From the NCBI GenBank assembly GCA_022419385.1, contig JAJUBI010000007.1, positions 3,195,768-3,259,767 on the forward strand: 64,000 nt of DNA. The letters run 5' to 3'. The position numbers were made by a program, and so were the translations under genes. The notes under the pieces are model-generated. The model ran no database searches. It was not told where the DNA came from and was given only the letters and a program-made list of their open reading frames with translations. This DNA comes from Paraconiothyrium sp. Pb-2020 (lineage: Eukaryota > Ascomycota > Dothideomycetes > Pleosporales > Didymosphaeriaceae). Positions 1 to 12,900 of this stretch are shown in pieces. The stretch's first letter is position 1. Every line of letters begins with the position of its first letter.

Positions 1-1319
1 AAGGACGATTTCCCGCGTGGAATTATAACACAATCATGGTCGTGGCTTATCTAAGTACTTCAATATAGCCCGAGATTTGGGTCTAGCGGCGTGCACCTGT
101 GGACATTGCGTTGAACCTGGAGCGCGGTCGTGTCTCGTGCGCGCTGTCCGAGGTCCAAGTGCCTTTGTTTTCAACCATGCGGAACGCTTTGTCAAACTCC
201 GCAAGATAATGGACAAAACAAAGCAACACGGACACATGAGTCTGATCGACAAGTATAATCTGAAATCTTTACAGTGCGCAGCGAATTCACAAACAAGCGC
301 CTCTCGAGATGCGGCCTAATCTTTCATCCGAACACTAGACTTGAAAACGTGATCCAATGCACAATCGCCAGGCTTGCAAAATATACGCCCCATTATAGCA
401 CACTGCGATTAGAAGCGTTGGGCGATTGCCTAGCGAGGAAAATAACTTACGAGGTTCCGAATGCACTTCTGCAGGCGCCCTCTCAAGAAGGGCCTTTTCC
501 CTGCTGCATTTCACTGATCATCAATATCAGGAAACGTTTCGAGCTTTGATTTGGGATTTTCATACGGATTCAACATGATCAGCAAGGGCTCTAGCATGGT
601 TCGCTACACTTCCCGAAAAGATAATCATACGACCTTTAAAGATGTCGCATTCGCATCTTGATTGGAGGCATATTTGAAATGACTGCAAATCATTCGCGTG
701 AGCCCACACAACTGAACACACTCCAGATTTTGACGTCATTTGCTTTACTTACGGGATTATACTCTGTGCGTGCATGTTATCCCACCACTTCGACGACTGA
801 TTGTTGACCTTCCGGTCGATCCAAGTCTTTTGCAAACGGTCGGTCTCCGCTGAAACTGCAAGGCCTGACCGCCGTTTGGGTCGAGCCTACGCAAGGAAAA
901 CCACACTTTAATCTAACATATGAGAGATAGGATAGGCTTTCTTCGCATGTCTCTGCTAACTTAATTCGTGCTCGAGTTGAACAGTGCCATCAACTCCACT
1001 TCTCGAAATTTGTTGAACTGATAATTGTTTGTAGTGGGGAGTACTGCTCACCTATTCCGCAGCGAGCAGTCACTATATGCTCCTCAAAGTTTTATTTGCA
1101 ATGTTATCGTTTGACCGATTGCCTGACAGTTTGGAAGGCTCACCGCCCTTGCCGATGTCGGAATTCTCTCCATTGCTCATGCCGACCTCTCATTCCTATA
1201 AAGGTAGGTCTGTCTCCACACAGATACTCCTATTCTCTACATCTTTCCTGAAAAGATTTCTCTTCATCCACGTCACTCGACAGCTTTCATACTTCATGCC
1301 TCTCACCTTCAATTTCAAC
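1..1319. other. intergenic, no gene supported
   Basis: Only short overlapping open frames of 60-90 codons occur here, with no recognisable domain and no splice-linked continuation. The last 120 bases are the promoter and pyrimidine-rich leader of the small secreted protein that follows. Confidence 0.6.
1197..1202 (+). promoter_or_regulatory. TATA box of the small secreted protein gene
   Basis: A TATAAA hexamer lies about 118 bp upstream of the ATG at 1320. It is followed by a CT-rich stretch, the usual layout of a strong fungal core promoter. Assigned from sequence and spacing only. Confidence 0.5.
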
Positions 1320-1793
1320 ATGCGAGTTGGCATCTTCCTAGCAGCTCTCATGAGCCTCGTGCTCTCCGTGCACAGTGTGGCTGTGCCTGGTCCTCAGAGG
1401 AAGACAGATTCCGGCAGCCGCGACCAGCGAGATCTCTCAATGGCTGCCGTTTCTCCAAGCCCGAACAACAGCTCCGACCAACATCCACTCTGTGGTGGCT
1501 TCGCCTGGTGGAACAACGGCAAGTGGCAGCAGGAGGAGCTCTGGGAAACTCGCACATGCCTCTATATGTGGCACAACGTCGGCAAAGTTGATGTCGAAGA
1601 CTGGGGCAAGTGCGAGCTTTGCTTCTTCTTTCCGTAGGTCATCTCAACAGAAACTGGGACCGGATGTATAGACTGATGATGTTACAGTTCCAACGACTGC
1701 ACTGGTCGCAACACTCTCACTATCGACGCCCATCGAGGCTGGACCGACACCAAGGGAGATGTGTGGAGCTATTACTGCATGTTGAAGGGTTAA
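1320..1793 (+). CDS. small secreted cysteine-containing protein (candidate effector)
   Basis: Two exons, 1320-1633 and 1688-1793, separated by a 54-nt intron that starts GTAGGT and ends TTACAG; together they encode 139 residues. The N-terminus (MRVGIFLAALMSLVLSVHS) is a clear signal peptide. The mature part is short and has six cysteines: one in the LCGGF context, three around the middle (RTC, KCELC) and two in exon 2 (NDC, YYC). It is also rich in tryptophan. Without splicing the frame stops inside the intron, so the second exon is needed for the last two cysteines. A longer in-frame reading starts upstream at 1077, but the signal peptide fixes the start at 1320. No family is recognised. Size, secretion signal and disulfide potential fit a secreted effector-like or antimicrobial-type protein, which is inference. 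Confidence 0.72.
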
Positions 1794-2338
1794 TACGATA
1801 TTAGTGTTAGTTTTCATATTCCCCCGCTTATTCATTGCGTCGGAGCATCCGCTGACAGTTGCCTGCCAGCGCAAAGCTATCGGTTGCCCAAAAGCCGGAG
1901 GGGGTAATCTAGGGTGGGTGGAGATGCGGACTGGCTCGATGATGAATACTAGGTGATGTGGCTCGAGGGTAACCTGACATCGGGTGAGGTTTGTCTAAGC
2001 CAAACTGGATGCTCTAAGGATGGGGTATAGCAATGATACCCTTACTTGCGATGTATTCCCTCACAGAAGTGATAAACCATATCAGCGGACTTTGCACATT
2101 GCGGCTTGAACCATCCTCGTCATCCAAACGCTTTCTTCTTCCAATTGTAGTGACCTGTGCAGTGCAGAGCGCTTACTCATTTCAGTTGGGAGGTTGTATC
2201 TGCTAACAGCGCCATTGATATCTTGGCTGCAGGCTGGCCGCTTTGCGAGCTGCACCTTCCCAGAACACCAAACCGATACTCGCTCTTGCTTCGTCATAGC
2301 CCAGTAACAACCCGCGACCTCCATCTAGACGCGCCAAT
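1794..2338. other. intergenic
   Basis: Tandemly oriented genes flank this stretch. It should hold the 3' end of the secreted-protein gene and the promoter of the F-box-like gene. No other feature was seen. Confidence 0.5.
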
Positions 2339-3647
2339 ATGTCAGGCATTCCTCAGCTAACTGTAATCCATGGCGCAGAGCGAAGGTACAATTCGAATCA
2401 CCCTGAAGGGTTTCCCGTTCGCCCAGAGTGGAGCAGGGTATCTCGACCTGATGTGCCGTGGGAGCGCAAAGGAATCTTCGGATTCTTGCGCCTCCCGGCC
2501 GGTAAGTTTGCCCTGTCTCTACGTCGCAGTCTGTGAGCTAACTGATCGAGCAGAGCTTCGCAACATGATATACAGCTATGCGACCACCCCTATGCACGAT
2601 CCCCAAGGTGATCGTGTGTCCCTCATCCGCCAGAAACCTGGTGAGTATCGTGATTTTACAGGCCTTCCTCACGTTTGCAAGAAGATTTACACGGAGTACA
2701 CTGCAACTTTGGCACGCAATACTACGGTCACCGTCCGCGCAGAAGACTTGAGCGTATACGTCGAGACCTTCTACGCGGATCACGATGGCGCACTCAAGTA
2801 CGGCGACTTGCAGATTACTTACACAGCATACGGAGAGCCGCTAGTGGGAAGCAGCCTCTGTGAAAACATCAAATACGAGTCGTCCAAATTAGACGTACTA
2901 CAGCTGCTCAAGCTCCAAACTCGTCTACGCCAGATGCGCATTTCGTTTCTGTGCTACCTGCTCAGCTTCCGTTCCGACCAGCCGATATATTGGGACGATC
3001 TGACCAAAGACTTCAACGACCTATTCTCGGCGATGCCGGTCCAGGGTCCTGCACCACCCGGTGTAGATTGTGTGCCATCCATCCTACCTGCAATGGTCGG
3101 CTACTTTGCGGACAAGACTGACTACGAGCTCTCAGTAAGCGCACGATGGCCGAAACCAGGACACAATCTCTCCCACCTTCCCGCTATCGTCTTCCACGTC
3201 AATTATGATCCCATGAAAAACCCGAATCTGCCGTTTGCAGAGCACTGGATTTCTCGAAACGCTGTTGCTACACTCGCACACACATTCTGGAGCGTGGATG
3301 AAGTGATCGAGCTAGAAGCAACCCGACCTCGCTATGACATTTACAACATGTTTACATTCCTTGTTCAAAACGAATTCCATGGGAGATGGGCCGACGACTG
3401 GTTTCTCAACTTCCAGCTCAAGTATGCTGGTTCTAATGCCAATGATACTCCGACCAATGCTCCAGAAGTCACTGAAGGCAATGAGGCCAGCCAGAGCACA
3501 GGCACAAGCGCACATCAACATACAGATAGGGACCACCAAGTTCCGGCAGCGCACGTATCCGGCGTTCATCCTGGAGAACCTAAGTCCGAACACGCAGGCT
3601 TTCGAGAATTGCTCGAGGAGGCTGGACTTACGCTAGAGGACGAATAG
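2339..3647 (+). CDS. F-box-like domain protein, unknown target
   Basis: Exons 2339-2501 and 2554-3647, joined across a 52-nt intron (GTAAGT...GAGCAG), encode 418 residues. Splicing creates the motif FLRLPAELRNMIYSYA near residues 50-65. This is the F-box-like signature that opens many expanded ascomycete families of unknown function. It is followed by the usual LPHVCKKIYTEY segment. The rest has no domain I can name, and the last 70 residues are charged and low in complexity. A longer uninterrupted frame beginning at 2370 crosses the intron in the wrong frame and destroys the motif, so it was not used. Members of this class may act as SCF substrate adaptors, but that is untested for this one. 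Confidence 0.8.
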
Positions 3648-4764
3648 CAACAGATGCACAAGAAACGAGTCTGACGCTCGGGAATTGTTGATGCACGGCA
3701 AGCAGTGCGCAAGAAGAATCTCGGCCAGGCCTCCATCCACAAGGGTGATACGAAAGAAGTCCTTGTCGCTATCAGTTCGAATACAGCCGATATTATCAGG
3801 AACGCACCTGGCAAGTACTTAATCTAAGGGGTGAGAATGGACTGGTGCCAATGTTCTCTCTCGGCACTTCCATGACGTGCTATGAAGCAATGGTCATGGG
3901 ACTACCTGCGATGTGGCTTGTTGGTTGGTTTGAGTGTTTTCTGGCTTTAGTGCTATTTGGTATAAATGCTTCCTGGTAGCATGTTTCCGCTGGATTGATT
4001 TCCGATAGCCACCACGATACCGCGTTGATTTGGATAGCGACTAGTAGTATCTGTACGATGTTGAATACACGAAGCATTGAACGTAACCTACCGTCATAAT
4101 AATATTTGTCTATTCGTGAATCATGGTCTGATCTATCCTCTTCCCCGGTCCGCTCACCCCACTGTGCGTGTGCATACAATGCTCTTCCGGTGTGTCGGCG
4201 AAGGTGGTATTGTGAATGGACGAGAGTGTTTGACAATTCCTCAGCAATGCAGGAGGACGCAAGAAGGGCGCGCACAACACCGTGTAGCCTTGTAGATCAA
4301 TCGTCTGGCGATTCAATTTAGAGAAAAGCCTCACTCAGCCACAGTTGCTCGTATTGTCAGGCCAGGTATTGCAGTGCAGACCGCGTGCTACAGAACACAT
4401 CTTCAAGAGACTCACGTATTGGCTGTGCACTTTCCGCCACACTCCAACATATCTCTTGAATGGCAGATCCGACGCTTTAGGGCCTCAAAGCAAGCTGTTA
4501 GGCCCTCATGGTCTCCGGGAAATCTTGCAACTACACCAGCTAAGCGTTAAAAGGCATGCGCCTTCAGGGCAGAGTCCCCTGACAACAGCGAGGAAGGTGC
4601 GAGACCTGTACCTTACAACGCTGAGCTCCGTACTCCATATAAGACAGGCCAAGGTCAAAACAGCTCTTGACAAGTATCTCGCATTAATATGGCGTGCTAT
4701 CTCTTTCTCCAGGGTATCTTAACAATACGATCCACTCCATTCCGCACATCTTTCTCAAACTCAC
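3648..4764. other. intergenic between convergent genes
   Basis: The F-box-like gene (+) and RAP1 (-) end on either side. Open frames here (for example 3880-4275 on the minus strand) have biased, domain-free translations, and the longest plus frame (4345-4722) lacks an ATG. No gene supported. Confidence 0.55.
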
Positions 4765-7198
4765 TCATCCCTTAGCATCCCGATACTTCGCCAGGAAGTT
4801 CAGCCGCTCCGTGACTCCACCCCACCCATCCAGTGTATGTTTCCTTTCCAGCCTTGCCAACGCTGCGCCATCCCCTCCCTCAACCTCCTCATCATCTGAT
4901 TCGCTCCATATGCCCCTCTTATTTGGGACCGGCTGCTGTTCTTTCCAAGCCTGGAGGACCTCAGTGGCCAGTTCTGGGCGCCAACGCGTGTGCTTCAGCG
5001 CGGAGGCGATAAATTCATCAGGAAATCCTTCTGCATGTTGCTCATCGAAGTATTCGTCGACCTCGCCAGGAGTGAGGGGTGGATCGGGATCACCAGAGCC
5101 TGTTGATGCGGTGCTAGAGGCTGGTGACCGAGGTGGGGACGAACGATGGGGGTGGGGAAGCGGGGTGATGCCCCTGCTATGATCGAAGTCTTCGTTGACT
5201 AGCTGGCTGAACTCTTGGAGCGACTCGGTTGTTGATGCATCGGATACTAGCTTATCGCCGCTATCTTCTGCTTCTGCTTCCGCCAATTGCGTCAAACGAG
5301 CTGGTAGCGGCAAGGCGTGTAGAGTAGCGCCCTGCGATGGCGACGATAGTATAGCTTGGGTATCAAATGAGGTTTTGTAACGTGGTGCGCGGGGCGTTGG
5401 AGATCCTGAAGCAGGGCCGCCAGCATCTCTTTCAGCTACGCCCGGAGGGGGTGCGATTGCTTCTAAGCCTCCCATATCCGATTCATCGCTCTCATCTATC
5501 CACCTCTCGGCCGGCCTGAACTCTGGCAGCTCATCTTGCGTAAGCTCTTGTGAATCTGTCCCGGTTGATGAAACCTCCACAGGATCCTGTGCAGTGCCTG
5601 GGTGGGATTTTATGCTCTTCTGTCTCTTCGTTGGGTGCGTCGTCTCCTCCTGGTCATCCATCTGGGGTTCTTGAGTGCCCGAACCTTCGCGTAGCTGACG
5701 TAAAGCCTTGTTGTAAGCCTCAGTGATGTACTTTGGTGTCTCATTGACCACAGTGGAGGAAGATAGAAATACCTGGGACGATAGTGTGACCGTCTTGTTC
5801 GCTGTACGGCTTTGCTCAGCTGCTTCTTGTGCGAAATAGGGTGCCTTTTCCTCGGACGAAAGAGCATTCCACCGAGACATTAGAACTTTGTGCAGGCCAG
5901 CTATGATCCTAGGTCAGGTCTGTACTACCGTGAAAGTATTTGAATAGTAAAACATACCATAGTCAAGTTCCGTTCTCTCATTCCAGAGAGCCCACTTCTT
6001 CTCCCGAGCGAAGAGCACGTATGCAGAAGAAGACTTGCCCTTGTGAAGTTCGTTAAGGTATGATTCGAACAAATTGTCGTCTGGATCCGTGCGTTTTCGC
6101 TTTGTGTTCGGTGCTTTTGAACGGGGAGTGGAGGGTTCGCCTTCCGGCTCGTCTTGCCCAGAGAGACCTTCATTTTCATCCGCCTGACTAGCTTGCTGAC
6201 GGTCTTCCTCCTCCTGGCGCTTTTCCACCCGAATCCTTATCTCTTCGTGCTTTTCTTCCGGATCCTCTCGCCACTGCGGCCACACCACCTTCTCGAAGTA
6301 TTGCCTCCACTGCCCTGCCGTTTGTGATCGGCCTTCTGCCCACCCTCTCCAGCCTTGGCGATATTCTTCACCTTCCCATTTGCTGATGTCTGCTGCGAAA
6401 GCGTAGAGCATCTCCCAATCCTCCTTTTCGAACAATCCTTGGGCTGTCAACTCCTCGACAGTGTACTCAACACTAGTCACCTTCTTCGAAGCCTTTGCTT
6501 TCTTTGAGCTGCTACCTGACGTGGTCATTGTAGCCTTTGCGTTAGACGTTGGTGCTGGTACAGGCGCAGGCTCGGCGGGAGCATCTGAGGGAGGTGAAGG
6601 AGGTGCGTTATCCGGGATGTTGAAGGCAGAGGGCGGCCTGTGTTGTAGTATCTTCACATAGCGATCACGCCATGACTGCCATGTATGCCTGGGGTGCTAA
6701 TTAATTAGCATACATCAGCCAGCAGCCTCAAAAACTAACCTTTTCCTCCAACTGCTTGTATATTGCGTTTCCATTTGCGAGTCCACCATTGTTAATGCAG
6801 TCATGCACCCATTTGTAGAGTATCCTATCCTCTTCTGCGGTATATGAAGTTCTTGTACCCTTTGCAGGTCTGCTCATCGAACCTGGTGCTCGCGCTGTTC
6901 CTTCTGGAGGCCCCGCTCGATGGCTCTCTGGGTCTTGGATCTCGCCTTTCTCAATAGAGTCGTCGATGAATGTGTAGGAAATACTTCCAGGTGGGCAATC
7001 CTTGCGTACGTGGTCCGCGATGAGGTAATCGGCCTTCTTCTCCAGCAAAACAACCTCGCCGCCGTTGCTTCGGATCAGGTCCAAGTAGCGCGACCGGGAA
7101 AAGACGCGCTGGGCAACCCAGAACTTCTTACCGGCAAATAGTTGACCATGGAGGTTTGCGCCTGGAGCTACATCGTGATACACGACCGGAGCGGCCAT
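4765..7198 (-). CDS. RAP1: telomere-binding protein Rap1
   Basis: Three exons, 6740-7198, 5958-6696 and 4765-5900, encode 777 residues; the introns are 43 and 57 nt. Domains in order: a BRCT domain at about residues 18-90 (KKFWVAQRV...GGEVV...DYLIADHVRKD), a Myb/SANT DNA-binding domain at about 115-170 (TSYTAEEDRILYKWV, then HPRHTWQSWRDRYVK across the first splice), a long acidic linker with a second helical domain (SSAYVLFAREKKWALW), and a C-terminal RCT domain (about 680-777, RGIWSESDDE). In the family, Myb contacts telomeric or TTAGGG-like DNA and RCT recruits silencing or shelterin partners. The ATG at 7198 has a strong Kozak context; no earlier in-frame start is needed. It is transcribed divergently from SWF1. 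Confidence 0.93.
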
Positions 7199-7470
7199 GG
7201 CGCGGAGCTCTGGTGGGGTTGACTTGGGGAGCCACAGCGAACGTGGAGTTGACGCGTCGCGGTTCAACGCGCTTTCACGCGGGGTCTTGGCAACCGTGGC
7301 CTGCAACGCTCACCGCACGAAGACGGCGACAAAAGAACTCGAGGTTCAAGCAAGAGCATGAGTAGCTGACAGCTACAGTAGCGGCGGGTAACTCAACAAC
7401 TGTAGCATACCATCTTTCGCTTGTCGTGGAGTACCCCGCTATGCGCAACATACCCTGACGTATCTTCACC
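7199..7470. promoter_or_regulatory. shared divergent promoter RAP1/SWF1
   Basis: Only 272 bp separate the two start codons, so both 5' leaders and core promoters must lie here. No TATA box stands out, in keeping with housekeeping genes. Confidence 0.55.
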
Positions 7471-8818
7471 ATGACCGTCCTCCGCGCTATTATCATCTTC
7501 GTGATAACGGTCTCGGCTCTGACCTTTATTGCTTTCTTCGGTCGTACTCCGGCCTTTAGGTACATGCGTCTTTCTTGTTCGCGCCGACAGGCTGACCTTT
7601 TGTAGAAACACGCCCATCGGCTTCTGCTACCGCCTACTTGTTCACCGGATTCCCTCCGCATTACGTGCCATCGATGTCCTTCTTACAGGTGGCCGTATTA
7701 CAAGCGGTGGCTCCCGCTTGGGCCATCATCTGATGAATGAGAAGCACCCGGTTGTCATGATCTTTTTCCTCGGACTCATCACGATATCGGCTAGTCTGCT
7801 CATACCTACAGTGTGGGATCTACTCCCTTTGCACCACAAGTTCCTCGTTGTCATTCTGCTGCCGCAACCATACTACTTTACGTATCTCTGTGCAAAGAGG
7901 AACCCCGAATCCATCATCACGGAGTTCAATCATGCGGAGCAAATGCGACATTACCCCTACGATAGGATCCTGTTCTATCCGGGGAACGCATGCCGAACGT
8001 GCAAGTTCAATAAGCCTGCACGTAGCAAGCACTGCAGTATATGCAAGGCCTGTGTCGCCCGAGCCGACCATCACTGCGTGTGGGTGAACAACTGTCTAGG
8101 GCGCGGCAACCATAAGTGGTTCCTCGCTTTGCTTCTTTCAACAGCTATTCTATTAGCCTACGGCGCTTATATTGCCTACTTTACCTTGAGCCCCAAGGTC
8201 TACAAGAACTACGCCAGATATGAGCACTGGTACAGATTCAGACCGAGCCCTGGATCCAACCCTTCAAGCTGGGCCACATACGGCGAGAAGAAATTGCACT
8301 ACTTCCTCATTTATGTCAGCATCTACATCGACGAAGGCGGTGTCTCTGCAGCAGGCGTCGGACTACTCGCTCTCCTCACGTGGCCGCTTCCACTCGGCCT
8401 CCTGGGCTACCACCTCTACCTCATATATGCAGGCATGACTACGAACGAGAGCTCTAAATGGGCAGATTGGGCAGACGAGATCGCGGATGGTAATGTCTTC
8501 CTCGGCAAACGGAAGCCAGAAACTATGCGAGACTATCGCGCCAAAGAGGTGGATTTTGCACAGTCTTCCTCAGAAACACCCATACCCACACCTCCCGAGA
8601 CCCCACCCGAAGATGAAGAACCACCGACGACCTGGCCGCTAGAAAGTCGCCATATCCTCGTACGCACAACGAATGGCCAGCCGCCTACCGGCCTCCCACC
8701 GCGAATCAGGTCCGTCGCGGACAAAGAGAGCTTTGAGCGCGTGTGGGACCTTGCTGCTGTGGAGAACGTGTATGACCTAGGCTTCTGGGACAGTCTACTC
8801 GAGATACTTTTCCATTAA
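7471..8818 (+). CDS. SWF1: DHHC palmitoyltransferase, SWF1 type
   Basis: Exons 7471-7559 and 7606-8818 (46-nt intron) encode 433 residues. A hydrophobic N-terminal segment (VLRAIIIFVITVSALTFIAF) comes from exon 1. Further membrane segments lie at about residues 79-100 and 108-125, with two more after the catalytic domain (about 201-223 and 260-290). The cysteine-rich DHHC domain spans about 159-193 with the catalytic tetrad D184-H185-H186-C187 and CVWVNNCLGRGN, typical of Swf1. After the last membrane segment comes TTNESSKW, resembling the TTxE motif of the family. Swf1 proteins palmitoylate cysteines next to membrane segments, for example on SNAREs, in the ER. The C-terminal tail is proline- and threonine-rich. 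The first exon is required for the N-terminal membrane anchor. Confidence 0.9.
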
Positions 8819-9083
8819 GCACATGGTGGTAGAACTTCGGTGTTGCATGTAACGGCCCCTCCCGCAAACGGTCCAGGATCGCTGCCGGGATACGAAAACC
8901 GGTTCGCTTGCGTCTTCACAAGGCAACCCCGGTTCGCCGATGACATCATCCATCAGCGCAACACCATGGAGGAGGTATATACATGTCGGAAGTACCCTCG
9001 AAACGAGTTTCCTACTAAATACAACTTTTATACTACCAACATAAGTGTCTTGATTAAGAGAGTCTGTGATTATCATCTCAAAC

Positions 9084-9672
9084 ATGTCGCGCGCCCTCAG
9101 CAAGAAAGAACAGTCGCAGCAAGTTGCGCAGCAAGTTGCGCAGCAACACCAGGGACAGGAGCAGTATGCTCGCGACGTGGAAACCACGGAACATAAATCC
9201 AGTGCTAATGCCTCAGTATGTTTCACTACATTTCCGAATAGACAAGTATGCATTCTAACAGTGCATGCGCGAAGGCCGGCTTGAACCTCAACCTCTTCGG
9301 CGCCCTTTCCGGCGCGCTCTCGTCTACAAAACGCAAAGAAACCACCAACAAGCCCGACGGCTCAAAGCACACTGTTGAGGACTCGCATGACAAAGGTATT
9401 TTTCCTTTGCCCTGTCTCCGTCCCCCTTCCCCACTATCCTTCCTGCTTTGCCAAGCTCGTGATCCAGTAGGGTGAATGGTCGCTGATAATATCGGGCAGC
9501 TGCAGCATCAGGCTACGCCGCGGGCCAGGGCAATGCCTTCGCTCAGGGTAATGCGCAAGATGGAGCCAAGCACGAGAAAAGGCGGGAAATAGGACAAGCG
9601 CAGCAGCAGGGGAAGACTGTTGCGGCGCAGAAGCAGAGCCACACGGTGGATCATTTGGGGATTGAGAACTAG
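9084..9672 (+). CDS. small hydrophilic Q-rich protein, unknown
   Basis: Three exons, 9084-9215, 9275-9395 and 9500-9672, encode 141 residues. The first intron (59 nt) has GTATGT and a CTAAC branch 15 nt before its acceptor; the second is 104 nt. The N-terminus has a short QQVAQQVAQQ repeat, the middle has LNLNLFGALSGALSSTK, and the end is rich in Q, K and A. There is no signal peptide, membrane segment or known domain. Continuous frames across both junctions support a real gene. An ATG 18 bases upstream is also in frame. Function unknown; general composition resembles small intrinsically disordered proteins. Confidence 0.68.
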
Positions 9673-9960
9673 GGGTAATCTCACGCCCGGTCTAATATAG
9701 AAGCCCATCAAGGAAGAGGGGTTTTAACGGAAAGGCGAACCTAGGCGCAACAGCGAGATGTAATACCGGATATTGAATGATTTACAATTAACTACCGAGT
9801 GACCGTGATCGTCGTAATATGTGAAATGGTATATCAAACGTATAAAAATGCGAATATATCCCCGTGCTTATCCAAGTCAAAACAGATGCCAAACTCCAAA
9901 ATACCAAACAATGCAACATGCCCGCCCAAAGTAACGCCAATCAACCAGAAAATGAGAAAA

Positions 9961-12900
9961 TCACGTAGACCGTGTGGTTGTGGAAACAGTCCTGCTCAAC
10001 CCCCTGACCCCCCTCACCGCAACAGCAACATGCCATGGCACAGCACCATGCCTGCTCCCCTTCACCCCCTTCAATCTCGCTAGCAATCCCAACCCCCTAA
10101 ACTGGCCTAAAACCTCCTTCATCAGGTTCTCCGCCGCCGCCCTCGCCTGCGGCGTCGGCGTCCAACTCAAACTATTACTCCTCGGTTCTTGCGGACTCGC
10201 GCCTGCTAGCGGTACGTTGCCCGCACCGCCGGGGGATATCCCATCCGAGCCAGCGGGAAAGGGTGAGGTGGCTGCGCGGGTTGGATTTACGGCGCCCATC
10301 CAGAGAATGTTGACGCCGGTTATGATAGGCCCGGTTTGAGCGTCGGGGGAGGAGAGAGGAGCGGGATAGGAAGGAGAGAGACCACGTTTGACAAGGAGGC
10401 CTGAGATAAGGGCGGGGCGATACTCGTTCGTGGAATTTGAGTTGTGGAGGCGGTGCGCGAGGATGATGCCCCAGGTTTCGTCGGTCATGTCAACGAGGCG
10501 GGCGTCTGGTTCAGTGTTGGGGTCCGTAGGATTTTCCGCCGCGGGCGTTGCTGCGGGTGTTAGACCTTGTTCTGGAGAGACGACAGCTTGAGGCGTGGAG
10601 CCTGGAGTGTTGACGGATGTACTCGGCGGAGGTATCGTTGGGGTGAATTTGAGATGTGGTTCCATGTCTATCGTCATCAATGTGGTGAAAAGATTGAGTA
10701 CAGTAGGGCATTGAACGAGGAATACCCAAGCTTCGAGCTCTTCCCGCTCCATAACACCTGCTTTCGCTATGCAAACGCGCCACGTAACTCGCCGCGTTTG
10801 AATGATCTCGATTGTGGTCTGCCAAATCTCCCTAGCGATGTCGGCGAATGGACGCGTGCCAATGTTGTATGAAACAACCGCTTGTGATTTCCCGCAAGTA
10901 TCGCTCCATGCCGTAGTTAACCACGTCCCGTCAAGACTCATGGCGTACCCGATGTGCATGTAAGAGTTCTCCCGCATCAGATCCTGCGGGGTATCCGCCA
11001 TCAGCTTGAATTGAATGTTGCGCGGGATGGTTTCCTCGAGCTGAAATGAGGGTGCTGAATAGATGCTAAGCGGTAGCTTGTCATCGCTTGGAGCACTAGG
11101 CGGACACCGATCGTACACCTCTCGAGCAAGGCTGGTATAGATGTTCGAATCTAGAATGACCGGAGCTTCGAATGAAGCGATATACCTGATCGGAATGATC
11201 TGCAGTACAAGGTCAGGCTTTTGGATCTGTTCAGGCCGGCCAGCTGGTTGTTGGTACGACTGGAATAGACTCCAAAAGGCCGAGCACAGCTCCCAGATGG
11301 CGGAGGCCTGCTCGAAGGGATCGATCATGTATATCACGAAGGCATCAATCTTTGCATCGTCCTTGTCCCGCATCTGTGCATGTTTGGCGGCCAGTACTTT
11401 ACTTAACTGGACACATGTGTCTCGTAGAGCCTTGAATACGGTGCGTAGTGATGCTGCACCCCCGATTCTGCACGGCACGAGACCACCAGGGTATTCTGTC
11501 AATGCGTCTGCTCGAGTATGGTTTCCTAGCTTGCAACCGTCGTACGCCAACTGCATGTTGACAAGAAAGCTCTCGACGCAGGGCTTCAGAGCCTCACTGT
11601 AGGGATAGATACCGAGTGCCACAACGTTCTTCAGTGCACTGCATGGTCCTAGACCCAACGTTTCCCAGAATGGAACTGCAGGAGGCAGAAGGTCCCATAG
11701 AGTATCCGCACGTCTTACTCGCACGTAAGGAGCATTAAGCGGGAATGTGTGATGACTCAGCGCCGTAGCGCCAGTCTCGTTGGGTCTGCGAGGCGGAGGT
11801 CTCTGTTGTGCCTTCATTTGGGTGGAAATGTCTGGGAACACATCTTGAATGGCTGCAAGGCTCGCCACGTTGCACGCCGTTGCTTGCGGGAAGAGTGCCT
11901 TGATTGCGCTTTGCCATTGAGTTTCTGAAGGCAGACCGTCTGAGAGCCCAGAATCGTAGTCTTGCTGGAGGATGTCCAAAGTGGCAGATGCAATCTGATC
12001 GGTGACTATCTGGGCTATTGCAATATTATCTTTTCCGCTCAGAGGCTTCTCTTCGATTATGGTCATAGACAGATCCGGCTGCGAAGTTGGCGTATTTGGC
12101 ACGGATGGATATGAGTATGGAAAAGCGGGGAGACTCCAGCGTGCACCGCTCAACGTCAGTTCCGTCGGTGGTGGGAGATGTATCAAAGACCAGTCGAATA
12201 TCGTGGGTTCAAGAACGAACAAAGCTGACTCGTCGGTCTGCAATCCCATAAGCTCGCTGAAGTCGCCACCGAACGAATCAGCAAATGATGTAGCAGACAT
12301 AGGAGTTGCAACACTCTCTGTGGGCAGCTTCCGCTTGACTGGTATGATCAAGTTCCCAACAAACGGCATAGGCGCAACATCGTCCACTTCTTCCTCGCTC
12401 TCTGACGAAGTCTCACTGGATGCATCTGAACCATCACTATCTGACATGTCTTGCGGAGACGCGATCAAGTTGCCTTTTGCGGAAGCCACACCAATAGCAT
12501 ACCGAAGTTTGGTCATCAGAGGGAGGTCGCGCAAACTCTTTGTTCGGTGCACCTCATCTATCCCATCCGCTCTCTTGGGCCTTTCGCTCACAGACATGAA
12601 GCGTCCGGCCTTGTACTTGGCGTCCGAAAGGCTCATCTTGCGGCTAAAGTTGAGTGCATCGAAGACGCTATCTCGGTGCTGATACGAGAGTGTCTTTGGC
12701 CGTTTTTCGTCCTTCGGAGAAGGTAACAGGGCAGTCTCGATAAAGCGTGGGCTTAATGGAGGCGTCGTCGTTCTCATTGCGTGGTCGATTGTTTGGGTCC
12801 CTGCGTCCAACGGATGAGTCGAGCCCTGAATTGCCAAATTCGGGCCTGTTGCTTCCGTCTTTAGAGGGGCATGCGCGGCCTCCTGATCTTGTGTTTCCTT

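Noticed and set aside
4345..4722. 125-codon plus-strand frame
   Set aside because: Begins with TTG, not ATG, no introns connect it to anything, and no domain.
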